A DNA stretch of 64,000 nt from an uncultured Chryseobacterium sp. (GCF_936933875.1 NZ_CAKZIK010000022.1:149717-213716); one strand, 5' to 3'. Counted from the first letter of the stretch, positions 23,549-33,603 are shown. Numbers and translations are program-made. The notes: generated by a model from the sequence alone, not told the origin.

Positions 23549-26219
23549 CTTTTTTCTTGAACACCCTTTTAAATAAGCCTTGCTTTTCCGGTGCGGCTTC
23601 TTCTTTTGCAGCACCTTTAATTTTTTCCTTAGTATTTTTCACTGCTGTTTTCACATCCTGTTTTACCTGCTGCATTTGCTGTTTGTTAGTTTCTAATGCG
23701 GTTTTGGTATTTCCGACGGTGTTTTTCACGGAAGCTTCTGTTTTTTCAACATTTTTACCAATTAAAGTTTTCTTCAAACCTTCCTGAATTCCCTGCCAGA
23801 AAAGATTGAAGAAAGATTTTGTGGGATCACGCTTTACATTGTCCACCACAACACTTTCCGGAAACCTGCCAGAGTTACTTTTCACTACCATATTTGCCAA
23901 AGCAGAAAGCAGTTTGTTTTTTTCGCCGGTTTCTTTTTTGAGAATGGAAACCCTCAAATCTTTGTGACGCATATTCAGAGAGCCGTTTAAACCAGATTTA
24001 TTTCCTTTAAAGTTGAAAACCAAATCCTGAATAGTTCCTGTCGCCCGAATTTTCAGGTAAGGTTCAATAAAAGGATTAATTCCTGCAGCCGGCAAATCCG
24101 AAATATTTCCCGCAATCGTAAATGCATCGCTCATATTTGCAGTATCAAAATTCCACTTCACATTCATCGGCGATTTGTTCATGAAAGCACAGTTAATGGT
24201 AATCGGAATGTTGGTTGGTTTGCCGGGAGATTTATTGGAGTTGAGGTTCTTAACGTTCATATTGAAGTTTCCGAATATCAGTTTTCCGGGGCCTTCGCTT
24301 TGTTTGGTATCTTCTTCATAAACTAATTGGGAGTTTTTAATATCAAGATTTCCCACCGTCACGGGAAATTTAATTTTCCTCAAAAGTTCGGAATACATTG
24401 GTTTTATGGAGTTATCATCTCGCGGAACTTTACTTCGGAAAATATTTGCATCAGCACCGTTGATTAAAATATTGGAAACCGAAATATATTTCTTCTGCGA
24501 CTCCAAATCCCAAACACCTTTTCCGGAAATTTGGTTGACTTTAATATCATACAAATCTTTTTCTGCGGGAATCATGCGTATGAACTGACTGCGTGAATAT
24601 TTCGGCTTCATCGTGAAATTATTGATGAGGAAATTATCTTTCTGAAACTTGATGAGTCCCGCCGAAAGTGTATAAAATCTGGTAGCGTAGCTGAAATTTT
24701 TCGTTGTTAATGTATAAGTTCCTATTTTCAGCGGAATACTTTTCTTCACCGTTTCGCTGTTAATTTCGAGGTTTTGCACATTGGCGTACAAATTATTGAA
24801 ATACAGTGGCTGATCCGGTCTATCAACAAATAAGTTTGAATTTTTCAGCGTAATGTTTTTCACTTTTAACGGAAGCATTAATTTGCTGAAAGACATCTTT
24901 TTACGTTCCTCATTTTCAGGAGCGGTAAATTTTCCGTTCATCGCGTCCAAAATCACGTTCTGAACATCAAGACTAAGTTTGTTGTTTTCAAGCTTCCACG
25001 AATTTACAGTGGCGTAAATGTGCTTCAAACTTACATCAAGCAGCGGTTTTTTGGAAAACTCAACCAAAGGTTTCACAAAAATATCTCTCGCTTCGACACT
25101 TTTCGGATTTACAGCAAGGGTATTGATTTTAACATCCTGATTTTGTGTGATATAGTTTAAATCTTTTCCGCCGATTAAGAATTTTTCGTAAGCAAAAGGA
25201 ATGTTGCCTTTCGCAGTTTCTTCATCCATTTTCAGCTTCTGAACATCGAGATTCAGATTTCCTGCGGTGAAGATTTTGTTGCCGTTGGGTTTCAAGATTT
25301 GAACTTTAGCGTTGTTCATTTTTACATCGTCCAAATTGATTTCATAGGTGAAATCTTTCTGCTTTTGCTGCGTTTTCGGACTTGAATACATTTTCACATC
25401 AGGATTTTCAAAACGGACGTTCGAAAGAGAGACTTTATTGTTTTTCAGGACAATATCTTTGAAATCCATTTCCTTCGCTTTAAAATCGAAAAGATTTCCT
25501 TTTTGTGGATAATATTTGCTGAAGTGCGCAAATGAAAGCAACGGAATGAGCTGAAAATTTTTAATGTTCATCAATCCGTTTTTGGTGGTGATGTTTTCAG
25601 CTTTAATGGCGTAAACAACGTTGGGACGGAAATAGAAATTTTTTCCATTAATGTCGTATTTATCAAAAACGACAGGAAGTTTTTTCTCCACCGATTCTTC
25701 CGTCATCTGAAGATTTTCAACATATAAATTAAGGCTGTCAACCGAGACAAACTTTTGTTTGGTATGCCTGAAAATGCGAATATTTCCGTCTTTCACCCTA
25801 ATATTTTCGAAAAGCATCGGGTTTCGCTTCTTCCCGGTTTTGTCGTCGATGGGTTTTGCCAATGTCACACGTAAATTGGGTTTGCTCATCATTAAATCAG
25901 AAGAATTAATTCTCTTGTTAAAAAGCGCATCATAAATTCCAAGCCGACTGATTTTTAAAGAATCAACCGTTCCATCCAAGCCAATAACGTTCTGATTTTG
26001 AGGATTTTTGCTGTTGACAATAACTCCGGTAGAAAGAATGTTTCCGGTACCTAAATCTACATCCAAAGTTTTGTAGGAAATCTTGTAATCGGAGTTATTT
26101 TTGATGTAATTGGGAAGATTGTTTTTAAGCCAAAAATTCACGCCAAAATTGGCCAACACAAATAGCGCGACCAAAATACCAAAAACAATGAGTAAAGTTC
26201 TGATGTAATTTTTCTTCAT
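23532..26219 (-). CDS. AsmA-like / DUF748-type envelope protein
   Basis: An 895-residue protein with one N-terminal membrane anchor (about 7-27) and a long beta-rich periplasmic body, as in AsmA/TamB-like repeating beta-groove proteins implicated in lipid transport between membranes. Three related modules can be seen, each with a motif like YVENLQMTEESVEK or LDVQKLKMDEETAK followed by P...YDINGKNFYF or P...YEKFLIGGKDLNY. The last about 90 residues are Lys/Gln/Ala-rich and probably coiled. The function is inferred from the family. It appears monocistronic. Confidence 0.75.
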   Translation of the reverse strand: MKKNYIRTLLIVFGILVALFVLANFGVNFWLKNNLPNYIKNNSDYKISYKTLDVDLGTGNILSTGVIVNSKNPQNQNVIGLDGTVDSLKISRLGIYDALFNKRINSSDLMMSKPNLRVTLAKPIDDKTGKKRNPMLFENIRVKDGNIRIFRHTKQKFVSVDSLNLYVENLQMTEESVEKKLPVVFDKYDINGKNFYFRPNVVYAIKAENITTKNGLMNIKNFQLIPLLSFAHFSKYYPQKGNLFDFKAKEMDFKDIVLKNNKVSLSNVRFENPDVKMYSSPKTQQKQKDFTYEINLDDVKMNNAKVQILKPNGNKIFTAGNLNLDVQKLKMDEETAKGNIPFAYEKFLIGGKDLNYITQNQDVKINTLAVNPKSVEARDIFVKPLVEFSKKPLLDVSLKHIYATVNSWKLENNKLSLDVQNVILDAMNGKFTAPENEERKKMSFSKLMLPLKVKNITLKNSNLFVDRPDQPLYFNNLYANVQNLEINSETVKKSIPLKIGTYTLTTKNFSYATRFYTLSAGLIKFQKDNFLINNFTMKPKYSRSQFIRMIPAEKDLYDIKVNQISGKGVWDLESQKKYISVSNILINGADANIFRSKVPRDDNSIKPMYSELLRKIKFPVTVGNLDIKNSQLVYEEDTKQSEGPGKLIFGNFNMNVKNLNSNKSPGKPTNIPITINCAFMNKSPMNVKWNFDTANMSDAFTIAGNISDLPAAGINPFIEPYLKIRATGTIQDLVFNFKGNKSGLNGSLNMRHKDLRVSILKKETGEKNKLLSALANMVVKSNSGRFPESVVVDNVKRDPTKSFFNLFWQGIQEGLKKTLIGKNVEKTEASVKNTVGNTKTALETNKQQMQQVKQDVKTAVKNTKEKIKGAAKEEAAPEKQGLFKRVFKKKEKAEE

Positions 26220-26327
26220 AGTGTTAAGTTAAACCTAAAAAATATGCCGCGAACGAAGTTTATGGAAATTATGTAAAACCTTTAGCGAATTGCGAATTGA
26301 TGGGGTTTTGATATTCAGCAATAAAAA

Positions 26328-27128
26328 TCACACCTCCATTTCCACCACATAACCTTCATGATTTCTAACATTCATTACATTTCCGCCTTCAAAAGCAAGA
26401 TATTGTCCTTTAATTCCGGTTAAAACGCCTTCAAATTCAGGATTTTTATCGAGTGTAAAAGCGGTAATTTTTTCGGGAGCTTCATAAGGAAAATCGAGAC
26501 GTACGATTTCTTCTTCCATAGAATAGAAATTTTTAAAATTATCAGGAAAATACTGCTCAATTTTATTTCTAAAATCCTGTAAATCCACATCATCTTCAAA
26601 ATCATCGCTGAGTTCCTGTAACATTTTTTTGTAATTGGTTTTGTCTGCAAGATGTTCTTTCAGAGCCACTTCTATCATTCCGGCTTCGTAACGGTTTTCG
26701 GTTTTGGCAATGGGTAAAGCGAAAGTTGCACCTTGGTCAATCCATCTTGTCGGAACCTGTGTTTCGCGCGTCACACCTACTTTCACGTCACCTGTGTAAG
26801 CTAAATAGACAACATGTGGTTGCAACTGAATTTGTTTTTCCACTTCCAAATCGCGCTCTTCAATTCCCAAATGTGCCGTGGAAAGTTCAGGACGTATAAT
26901 CGTCTCGCTTGCATAAGGACTTTCGAAAAAACATTTTTTGCAGAAGCCCATTCGGAATACTTTTTCGTCTTTACCACAGTTGATGCATTGGTAACCAACG
27001 TGTTTAAACTTCAGTTTTTTGCCTATGAGCTGATTCATGTTGATGAAATCGCCCGAAAAATTAGCGTAATACTGAATGGGTTTTGCATTTTGGGTAACCA
27101 TTTTGCGGATTTGTCCTGTGAAAAGCAT
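26328..27128 (-). CDS. DUF2797 zinc-ribbon protein
   Basis: A 266-residue protein of the DUF2797 family. A four-cysteine zinc ribbon is formed by Cys48/Cys51 (QCINCG) and Cys63/Cys66 (FCKKCF). The middle part (VVYLAYTGDVKVGVTRE) resembles a GIY-YIG-like strand pattern. The function is unknown, though the ribbon suggests nucleic-acid binding. It is divergent from the epimerase gene. Confidence 0.85.
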   Translation of the reverse strand: MLFTGQIRKMVTQNAKPIQYYANFSGDFINMNQLIGKKLKFKHVGYQCINCGKDEKVFRMGFCKKCFFESPYASETIIRPELSTAHLGIEERDLEVEKQIQLQPHVVYLAYTGDVKVGVTRETQVPTRWIDQGATFALPIAKTENRYEAGMIEVALKEHLADKTNYKKMLQELSDDFEDDVDLQDFRNKIEQYFPDNFKNFYSMEEEIVRLDFPYEAPEKITAFTLDKNPEFEGVLTGIKGQYLAFEGGNVMNVRNHEGYVVEMEV

Positions 27129-27167
27129 GTAGAATAATTTTAAGTAAAATTAATGATTTGAAATTAA

Positions 27168-27175
27168 TAAATTTG
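27168..27175 (+). promoter_or_regulatory. -7 element of the epimerase gene
   Basis: TAAATTTG lies 18 bases before the ATG at 27194. Its position downstream of the TTG at 27158 argues against that TTG as the start codon. No clear -33 is seen. Confidence 0.5.
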
Positions 27176-27193
27176 TGTTCTCAAAAAACGCTG

Positions 27194-28216
27194 ATGAAGT
27201 ATTTAGTAACCGGAGGAAGTGGATTTATTGGTTCGCACCTTGTTGAAGCTTTGCTGAAAAACGGACATTCTGTCATTAATATTGACAATTTTGATGATTT
27301 TTACGGTTATCAAATTAAAATCAGAAACACTCTAGAAAGTGTCGGAAAAAGTCCGGAATTTTCTTTCCGTGAAAAAGAAACCGATATTCAGAAACTCATA
27401 ATAGAAACGGTTTCGGACCAATATCAGTTATACTTTCAGGATATTCGCGACAAAGATGGTTTGGCTAAAATTTTTGAGCAAAATGAGATTGATATGGTGA
27501 TTCATCTCGCTGCTTTAGCCGGAGTTCGTCCATCGATCGAAAGACCTTTGGAATACGAAGAAGTCAACATCAAAGGAAGCATGAATTTGTGGGAGCTCTG
27601 CAAGGAATTCAATATTAAAAAATTTGTTTGTGCTTCATCTTCAAGTGTTTACGGAAATAATGAAAAAATTCCTTTTTCCGAAACTGACAATGTTGACCGT
27701 CCGATTTCTCCTTACGCAGCAACAAAAAAATGCGGCGAAATTATGGGACATGTTTACCATCATTTGTATGGAATAGATATGATTCAGCTGAGGTTTTTCA
27801 CCGTTTACGGACCAAGACAAAGACCGGATTTGGCCATTCATAAATTCACAAAAATTATTACAGACGGAAATGAAGTTCCTTTCTATGGAGACGGTTCTAC
27901 AGCGCGGGACTATACTTTTATTGATGATATTATTGATGGAATCATGAAATCAATTCAATACCTTGAAAACAACGATAAAATTTACGAAATTATCAACCTT
28001 GGTGAAAGCGAAGTGGTCAATCTGAACGAAATGCTCGGAATCATCGAAGAAAACCTCGACAAAAAATCTGTCCGAAACACGCTTCCAATGCAACCCGGAG
28101 ACGTTTTTAAAACCAACGCAGATATTACAAAAGCCAAATCTATTATCGGTTATCAACCTACCACCAACTTCCAAAATGGCATAAACAAGTTTGTGGAATG
28201 GTTTTTGAGAAACTGA
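27194..28216 (+). CDS. NAD-dependent sugar-nucleotide epimerase (UDP-glucuronate 4-epimerase-like)
   Basis: Extended short-chain dehydrogenase acting on nucleotide sugars for cell-surface polysaccharides. The Rossmann motif TGGSGFIG (6-13) and the catalytic Tyr174-x3-Lys178 (SPYAATKK) are present, with FFTVYGPRQRPDLAI typical of UDP-glucuronate epimerases. The start at 27194 gives 340 residues and places the Rossmann motif at the N-terminus. The in-frame TTG at 27158 is upstream of the -7 element. The exact sugar is not certain. Confidence 0.9.
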   Translation: MKYLVTGGSGFIGSHLVEALLKNGHSVINIDNFDDFYGYQIKIRNTLESVGKSPEFSFREKETDIQKLIIETVSDQYQLYFQDIRDKDGLAKIFEQNEIDMVIHLAALAGVRPSIERPLEYEEVNIKGSMNLWELCKEFNIKKFVCASSSSVYGNNEKIPFSETDNVDRPISPYAATKKCGEIMGHVYHHLYGIDMIQLRFFTVYGPRQRPDLAIHKFTKIITDGNEVPFYGDGSTARDYTFIDDIIDGIMKSIQYLENNDKIYEIINLGESEVVNLNEMLGIIEENLDKKSVRNTLPMQPGDVFKTNADITKAKSIIGYQPTTNFQNGINKFVEWFLRN

Positions 28217-28354
28217 GACGAAATCAGGATGACGGATGTCAGATGATGGATGAAAATTAAAGCCCGCCGATTTTTCTAAAAAAGCAGCTAAAAATCACCC
28301 AACATCCAACACCCAACATCTAACACAAAAATTTGAAAATCAGTGAGAAAAAAC

Positions 28355-28384
28355 TTTGTAATCTCACCTAATTTTTTACTTTTG
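28355..28384 (+). promoter_or_regulatory. consensus Bacteroidota promoter of the DUF2795 gene
   Basis: TTTG (28355-28358), an 18-base spacer and TACTTTTG (28377-28384) match both elements of the flavobacterial housekeeping promoter. The ATG at 28401 follows 16 bases later, giving a short leader. Confidence 0.8.
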
Positions 28385-28400
28385 CAAAAAATTTATTATT

Positions 28401-28622
28401 ATGTATTGGACACTAGAATTAGCTTCTTATTTAAGTGATGCACCATGGCCGATGACAAAGGCGGAACTTATTGATTACGCCATCCGTACAGGTGCGCCAA
28501 TGGAAGTGGTGGAAAACCTTCAGGCAATCGAAGACGAAGGAGAAATTTACGAGTCTATCGAAGAGGTTTGGAGCGATTATCCAACGGACGAAGATTTCCT
28601 TTGGAACGAAGACGAATACTAA
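28401..28622 (+). CDS. DUF2795 family small acidic protein
   Basis: A 73-residue acidic protein conserved in Bacteroidota: MYWTLELASYLSDAPWP, then LIDYAIRTGAP and a DYPTDEDFLWNEDEY end. It matches the DUF2795 pattern. The function is unknown. The strong promoter suggests high expression. secA starts 110 bases downstream. Confidence 0.85.
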   Translation: MYWTLELASYLSDAPWPMTKAELIDYAIRTGAPMEVVENLQAIEDEGEIYESIEEVWSDYPTDEDFLWNEDEY

Positions 28623-28731
28623 GAAAGCAGTCGGCAATCAGCAGTCTGCTTTCTGCTGTTTTTGTCTTTTATAAATTGTAAAGCAGATAACAATGCTGTT
28701 GTAATGATACAACAGCTGAAAGCAAAAAAAT

Positions 28732-31700
28732 ATGAGTTTTTTAAACAAAGTTCTTAAAGGATTTTTGGGCGATAAAAACGCGACGGACCTTAAAGAAGTA
28801 AAAAAAGTTGTAAATAAAATTAAAGCCGTAGAGCCAAAAATTCAGGAACTTACTGATGATGGTTTGCGTGCTAAAACTGCAGAGTTTAAAGAAAAAATTA
28901 AATCTGCTACAGCTGATATTACATCTCAGATAGAGCAAACAAAAGAGCAAATCAAAAACTCTTCTAATGTTGATGAGAAAGAAGCGCTTTTCACGAAAGT
29001 TGAAGCTTTGAAAAAAGATTCTTACCAAATCGAAGAAAAAGTACTGAACGAAATTCTTCCTGAAGCTTTTGCTTTAGTGAAAGAAACCGCAAGAAGGCTT
29101 GCCCAAAATGGTGAAATCCGGGTAACAGCAACCGAAATGGACAGAGAACTTGCTTCAACTAAAGATTTCGTTGAGGTGCAGGGCGATACTGCAATTTGGA
29201 AAAACCGCTGGAACGCACATGGAAGTGATGTGGTTTGGGACATGGTTCATTACGATGTTCAGTTCATCGGTGGCGTTGTACTTCACTCCGGAAAAATTGC
29301 GGAAATGGCAACCGGTGAAGGTAAAACTTTGGTTGGAACACTTCCAATTTATCTTAACGCACTTCCGGGACGTGGAGTTCACGTTGTTACGGTTAACGAT
29401 TATTTGGCGAAAAGAGACTCTGCTTGGATGGGACCTTTGTACCAATTCCATGGTTTAACGATTGACTGTATTGATAATCACCAACCGAATTCAGATTCAA
29501 GAAGAAAAGCATATCAATCGAGCATTACTTACGGAACAAACAACGAATTTGGTTTCGATTATCTAAGAGACAACATGGTAACTTCTCCGGACGAATTGGT
29601 TCAGGGAGAATTAAACTTTGCCATCGTGGATGAGGTAGATTCTGTTTTGGTAGATGATGCAAGAACACCTTTGATTATTTCAGGACCGGTTCCACAAGGC
29701 GACCGGCAGGAATTTGATACGTTGAAACCTTCGGTGGACAGAATTGTTGAAGTTCAGAAAAAAACGGTTTCATCTATTCTTTCCGAAGCAAAGAAATTGA
29801 TTGCTCAAGGAAACAAAAAAGACGGTGGATTTAAATTGCTTCAGGCTTATAGAGGTTTACCGAAATCTAAAAACTTAATTAAATTCCTGTCAGAAGACGG
29901 AATGAGGGCACTTCTTCAAAAAGTTGAAGGAGAATATATGGCAGACAACAACCGTAATATGCCAATTGTTGATAAGGATTTGTATTTCGTTATCGACGAG
30001 AAAAATAATCAGATTGACCTTACCGACAAAGGTGTTGAATACATGTCGCAAGGTTACGAAGACAAAGATTTCTTCGTTCTTCAGGACATCGGAACCGAGG
30101 TTGCAGAATTGGAAGCTAAAAATTTAACAAAAGAAGAAGAATTTGAAGCTAAAGAAAAACTGTTCAGCGATTTCGCCGTAAAATCGGAAAGAGTTCACAC
30201 GATGAACCAGCTTTTAAAAGCGTACACTTTGTTCGAAAAAGATGACGAATACGTTGTTATCGATGGTGAAGTAAAAATCGTTGACGAACAAACAGGTCGT
30301 ATCATGGAAGGAAGACGTTATTCAGACGGTCTTCACCAGGCGATTGAAGCTAAGGAAAGCGTAAAAATTGAAGCTGCTACTCAAACTTTCGCAACCATTA
30401 CTTTGCAGAACTATTTCCGTATGTACAACAAATTGGCGGGAATGACGGGTACTGCAGAAACGGAAGCAGGCGAATTGTGGCAGATTTACAAATTGGATGT
30501 TGTGGTAATTCCTACCAACAGACCAATCCAAAGAGAAGACAAACAGGATTTGGTGTACAAAACCAACCGTGAAAAATACAACGCCGTAATTGAAGAAATT
30601 GAAAAACTAACAGCTCAGGGAAGACCTGTGTTGGTTGGTACAACTTCAGTTGAAATTTCTCAGTTGCTTTCCAGAGCGTTACAGTTAAGAAAAATTCAGC
30701 ACCAGGTTCTGAATGCAAAACTTCACGCTAAAGAAGCGGAAATTGTTGCAGGAGCAGGAAGACCGGGAGCTGTAACGATTGCAACCAACATGGCAGGTCG
30801 TGGTACCGACATCAAATTACGCGACGGAGTGAAAGAAGCAGGAGGTTTGGCAATTATTGGTACAGAAAGACACGATTCCAGACGTGTGGACAGACAGTTA
30901 CGTGGTAGAGCAGGACGTCAGGGAGATCCGGGAAGTTCTCAGTTCTACGTTTCGTTGGAAGATAACTTGATGCGTCTTTTCGGTTCTGAAAGAATTGCGA
31001 AAATGATGGACAGAATGGGACACAAAGAAGGTGAAGTTATTCAGCATTCGATGATTACCAAGTCTATTGAAAGAGCGCAGAAAAAAGTAGAGGAAAACAA
31101 CTTCGGTATCCGTAAAAGATTGTTGGAATATGATGATGTAATGAACAAGCAGCGTGACGTTATCTATAAAAGAAGAAAGAACGCATTGTTTGGAGACCAC
31201 CTGAAATACGACATTATGAATATGTTGTTCGATGTTTCTCAGGCGATTGTAACGAAAACTAAAATGGAAGGAGATTACAAAGATTTCGAATATGAAATCA
31301 TCAAATTCTTCACCATGGAAGCTCCGGTTTCCGAAAACGATTTTAAATCTAAAACCGTTCAGGAATTAACGAATATCGTTTTCAAAAAAGCGCAGGAAGA
31401 TTACAGAATGAAGTTGGATTTGCTAAAGGAAAAGGCATTCCCTATTATCGAAAACGTTTATCAGAATCAAGGTTCAATGTTTAAGATGATTCAGGTTCCG
31501 TTTACAGACGGTCATAAAACAATGACGATTGTAACCGATTTGAAAGAAGCTTACGAAACACATTGCGAATCTTTGGTAAACGATTTCGAAAAGAATATTT
31601 CATTGGCCATTATCGATGAAAACTGGAAATTACACCTAAGAGAAATGGACGATTTAAGACGTTCTTCTCAGGGAGCTGTTTACGAGCAGAAAGACCCACT

Positions 31701-31803
31701 AGTAATTTACAAGCAAGAATCTTTCTACCTGTTCAGCGAAATGGTGGACAAAGTAAACAAAGACATTGTTTCATTCTTATCAAAAGGAGAAATCCCGGCA
31801 TAA
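28732..31803 (+). CDS. secA: protein translocase ATPase SecA
   Basis: Motor of the Sec export pathway, associating with SecYEG. The 1023-residue protein shows Walker A in MATGEGKT (192-199), Walker B in VDEVDSVLVDDA (299-310), the TAGMTGTAETE-like motif and NMAGRGTDIKL in the second nucleotide-binding domain, then the helical scaffold and wing domains. It is longer than E. coli SecA because of an insert after the DEAD region (about 340-470) common in Bacteroidota. It ends at SKGEIPA without the cysteine-rich zinc-binding tail of E. coli SecA. A terminator follows directly. Confidence 0.97.
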   Translation: MSFLNKVLKGFLGDKNATDLKEVKKVVNKIKAVEPKIQELTDDGLRAKTAEFKEKIKSATADITSQIEQTKEQIKNSSNVDEKEALFTKVEALKKDSYQIEEKVLNEILPEAFALVKETARRLAQNGEIRVTATEMDRELASTKDFVEVQGDTAIWKNRWNAHGSDVVWDMVHYDVQFIGGVVLHSGKIAEMATGEGKTLVGTLPIYLNALPGRGVHVVTVNDYLAKRDSAWMGPLYQFHGLTIDCIDNHQPNSDSRRKAYQSSITYGTNNEFGFDYLRDNMVTSPDELVQGELNFAIVDEVDSVLVDDARTPLIISGPVPQGDRQEFDTLKPSVDRIVEVQKKTVSSILSEAKKLIAQGNKKDGGFKLLQAYRGLPKSKNLIKFLSEDGMRALLQKVEGEYMADNNRNMPIVDKDLYFVIDEKNNQIDLTDKGVEYMSQGYEDKDFFVLQDIGTEVAELEAKNLTKEEEFEAKEKLFSDFAVKSERVHTMNQLLKAYTLFEKDDEYVVIDGEVKIVDEQTGRIMEGRRYSDGLHQAIEAKESVKIEAATQTFATITLQNYFRMYNKLAGMTGTAETEAGELWQIYKLDVVVIPTNRPIQREDKQDLVYKTNREKYNAVIEEIEKLTAQGRPVLVGTTSVEISQLLSRALQLRKIQHQVLNAKLHAKEAEIVAGAGRPGAVTIATNMAGRGTDIKLRDGVKEAGGLAIIGTERHDSRRVDRQLRGRAGRQGDPGSSQFYVSLEDNLMRLFGSERIAKMMDRMGHKEGEVIQHSMITKSIERAQKKVEENNFGIRKRLLEYDDVMNKQRDVIYKRRKNALFGDHLKYDIMNMLFDVSQAIVTKTKMEGDYKDFEYEIIKFFTMEAPVSENDFKSKTVQELTNIVFKKAQEDYRMKLDLLKEKAFPIIENVYQNQGSMFKMIQVPFTDGHKTMTIVTDLKEAYETHCESLVNDFEKNISLAIIDENWKLHLREMDDLRRSSQGAVYEQKDPLVIYKQESFYLFSEMVDKVNKDIVSFLSKGEIPA

Positions 31804-31824
31804 GAAAAACAACAAATTAATAGT

Positions 31825-31854
31825 AAAACTTCCTCATTTCGGGGAAGTTTTTTT
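31825..31854 (+). terminator. intrinsic terminator after secA
   Basis: AAAACTTCC (31825-31833) and GGAAGTTTT (31843-31851) form a 9-bp stem with a 9-base loop and end in a T-run. Confidence 0.85.
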
Positions 31855-31904
31855 ATGAATTTAATATTAATTTTTGTAATTTTATTCACTAAATATATTT
31901 TGAA

Positions 31905-32873
31905 ATGTCATTAATTGATTTGTCAAAACAGGTTGCGCTTGGTGTGGATATCGGTGGAACCAATACCAAATACGGTTTGGTAAACCATCGAGGTGAAATG
32001 CTCGAAAAAGGAAGTATCAGAACTGATGAGTACGAAAAAGTTGAAGATTTTATTGATGCACTTTACGATCATGTTGCACCATTATTACAGACCCACTGTA
32101 ACGAAAAAACATTTGATGGAATTGGAGTAGGAGCACCCAATGCAAACTACTATAGCGGAACCATTGAACAGGCTCCAAACCTTCGCTGGAAGGGTGTTGT
32201 ACCTTTTGCGGAAATGATGACCAAAAAATTTGGTGTCCCGTGTAAAATGACCAACGACGCCAATGCTGCGGCTTTGGGAGAAATGATGTTTGGCGCCGCT
32301 CGCGGAATGAAGGATTTCATCATGATTACTTTAGGAACAGGCGTTGGAAGTGGAATCGTTTGCGGCGGAAATTTAGTTTACGGACACGACGGTTTCGCCG
32401 GAGAATTGGGACACACCATTGTAAAACCGGGCGGAAGAAAGCATTGGAGTACAGGTTCCGAAGGTTCTTTAGAAGCCTATGCTTCGGCAACAGGAATTTC
32501 CATTACCGCAAAAAAAATGCGCGCAGAATTTCCCGATTCCTTGCTGAACCAATATCCAGAAGACGAAATAGATTCCAGAGTCGTACACGAATGTGCTTTG
32601 AAAGGAGATCCAACTGCTATTGAAGTTTTCCGTTATACGGGACAGAAATTAGGTGAAGCTTTGGCCAACTTTGTCATGTTCTCTTCGCCTGAAGCGATTT
32701 TGCTTTTTGGTGGTGTGATTAAAGCTGGAGATTTTATTCTGAAACCAACTAAACTTCACATGGAAAGAAACCTTCTTCCGATTTTTAGAAATAAAGTGAA
32801 ACTGGTTTTCAGTGAATTGGACGAAGCCGATGCTGCGATTTTGGGTGCAAGTGCATTGGTATGGGAAAAATGA
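31905..32873 (+). CDS. ROK-family sugar kinase (glucokinase-like)
   Basis: Phosphorylates glucose or a related sugar. The 322-residue protein has the phosphate loop DIGGTNTK (15-22), catalytic Asp118 in TNDANAA, the ITLGTGVGSG loop (141-150) and His170 in ELGH. The ROK zinc motif (usually CxCGxxGCxE) is degenerate: residues 177-190 keep the Gly and Glu positions but all three cysteines are gone. No DNA-binding domain is present, so it is a kinase and not a repressor. The substrate is inferred. Confidence 0.88.
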   Translation: MSLIDLSKQVALGVDIGGTNTKYGLVNHRGEMLEKGSIRTDEYEKVEDFIDALYDHVAPLLQTHCNEKTFDGIGVGAPNANYYSGTIEQAPNLRWKGVVPFAEMMTKKFGVPCKMTNDANAAALGEMMFGAARGMKDFIMITLGTGVGSGIVCGGNLVYGHDGFAGELGHTIVKPGGRKHWSTGSEGSLEAYASATGISITAKKMRAEFPDSLLNQYPEDEIDSRVVHECALKGDPTAIEVFRYTGQKLGEALANFVMFSSPEAILLFGGVIKAGDFILKPTKLHMERNLLPIFRNKVKLVFSELDEADAAILGASALVWEK

Positions 32874-32899
32874 CTGATGATTTATAGATAAAATACATC

Positions 32900-32929
32900 A
32901 AACGCATCATTTAATTGGTGCGTTTTTTT
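32900..32929 (+). terminator. intrinsic terminator after the ROK kinase gene
   Basis: AAACGCATCA pairs with TGGTGCGTTT (10 bp, one G-T pair), with a 6-base loop and a run of Ts. Confidence 0.85.
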
Positions 32930-32955
32930 GTAACATTGTATCAGAAAAATCAGAA

Positions 32956-33603
32956 ATGAAAAACCTGTTATTGTTTTTGATAAGTTTAATGGTGATTTCC
33001 TGTAACGGACAGGAAACAAAAAAAGAATTGATAAAGGAAAAGAAAATGGAGAACAAAAATTTGGAATATATTACGTTTGGTGGAGGATGTTTTTGGTGTG
33101 TTGAAAGCTGTTTTAATATGCTGAAAGGTGTTGACGCAGCAGTTTCAGGTTATTCCGGAGGACATAAAGAAAATCCAACGTACGAAGAAGTTTGCACCGG
33201 CGAAACGGGACATGCAGAAGTTGTACAATTAGCTTATGATCCAACAGTTATCTCTTATGAACAGTTACTTGAAGTATTCTTCTTTTTGCACGACCCAACC
33301 CAGCTGAACAGACAGGGCAACGATATCGGAACGCAATACCGTTCAGTAATTTATTACAATACTGATGCAGAAAAACAGAAAGCCGAGGAAGCGATTGCTA
33401 AAATCAACGCGTCAGGGAAATATGCTGATAAAGTGGTAACAGAACTCACAAAGTTTGAAAAATTCTGGCCGGCTGAAACGTATCATCAAGGTTATTATTT
33501 AGAAAATCCAAATACACCTTACTGTTCTGCAGTTGTAGGACCGAAGGTGGCGAAATTTAAAAAGCACTTCGGAGATTTGAATATGCTGAAATCTGAAAAC
33601 TAA
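32956..33603 (+). CDS. msrA: peptide methionine (S)-S-oxide reductase, lipoprotein
   Basis: Repairs oxidised methionine in proteins. The GCFWC motif (44-48) contains the catalytic Cys45, and the substrate-binding EVCTGETGHAE and YHQGYY segments are present. Residues 1-16 form a lipoprotein signal (LMVISC, Cys16), so this form should act in the envelope. An in-frame Met31 before the catalytic domain could give a cytoplasmic form, but the signal region is clearly coding. A palindromic terminator follows. Confidence 0.95.
   Translation: MKNLLLFLISLMVISCNGQETKKELIKEKKMENKNLEYITFGGGCFWCVESCFNMLKGVDAAVSGYSGGHKENPTYEEVCTGETGHAEVVQLAYDPTVISYEQLLEVFFFLHDPTQLNRQGNDIGTQYRSVIYYNTDAEKQKAEEAIAKINASGKYADKVVTELTKFEKFWPAETYHQGYYLENPNTPYCSAVVGPKVAKFKKHFGDLNMLKSEN

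Noticed and set aside
25504..25512. Perfect DnaA-box 9-mer (TTATCCACA on the minus strand)
   Set aside because: It is inside the AsmA-like coding sequence and isolated, so it is probably chance. It is kept as a caution for the oriC claim.
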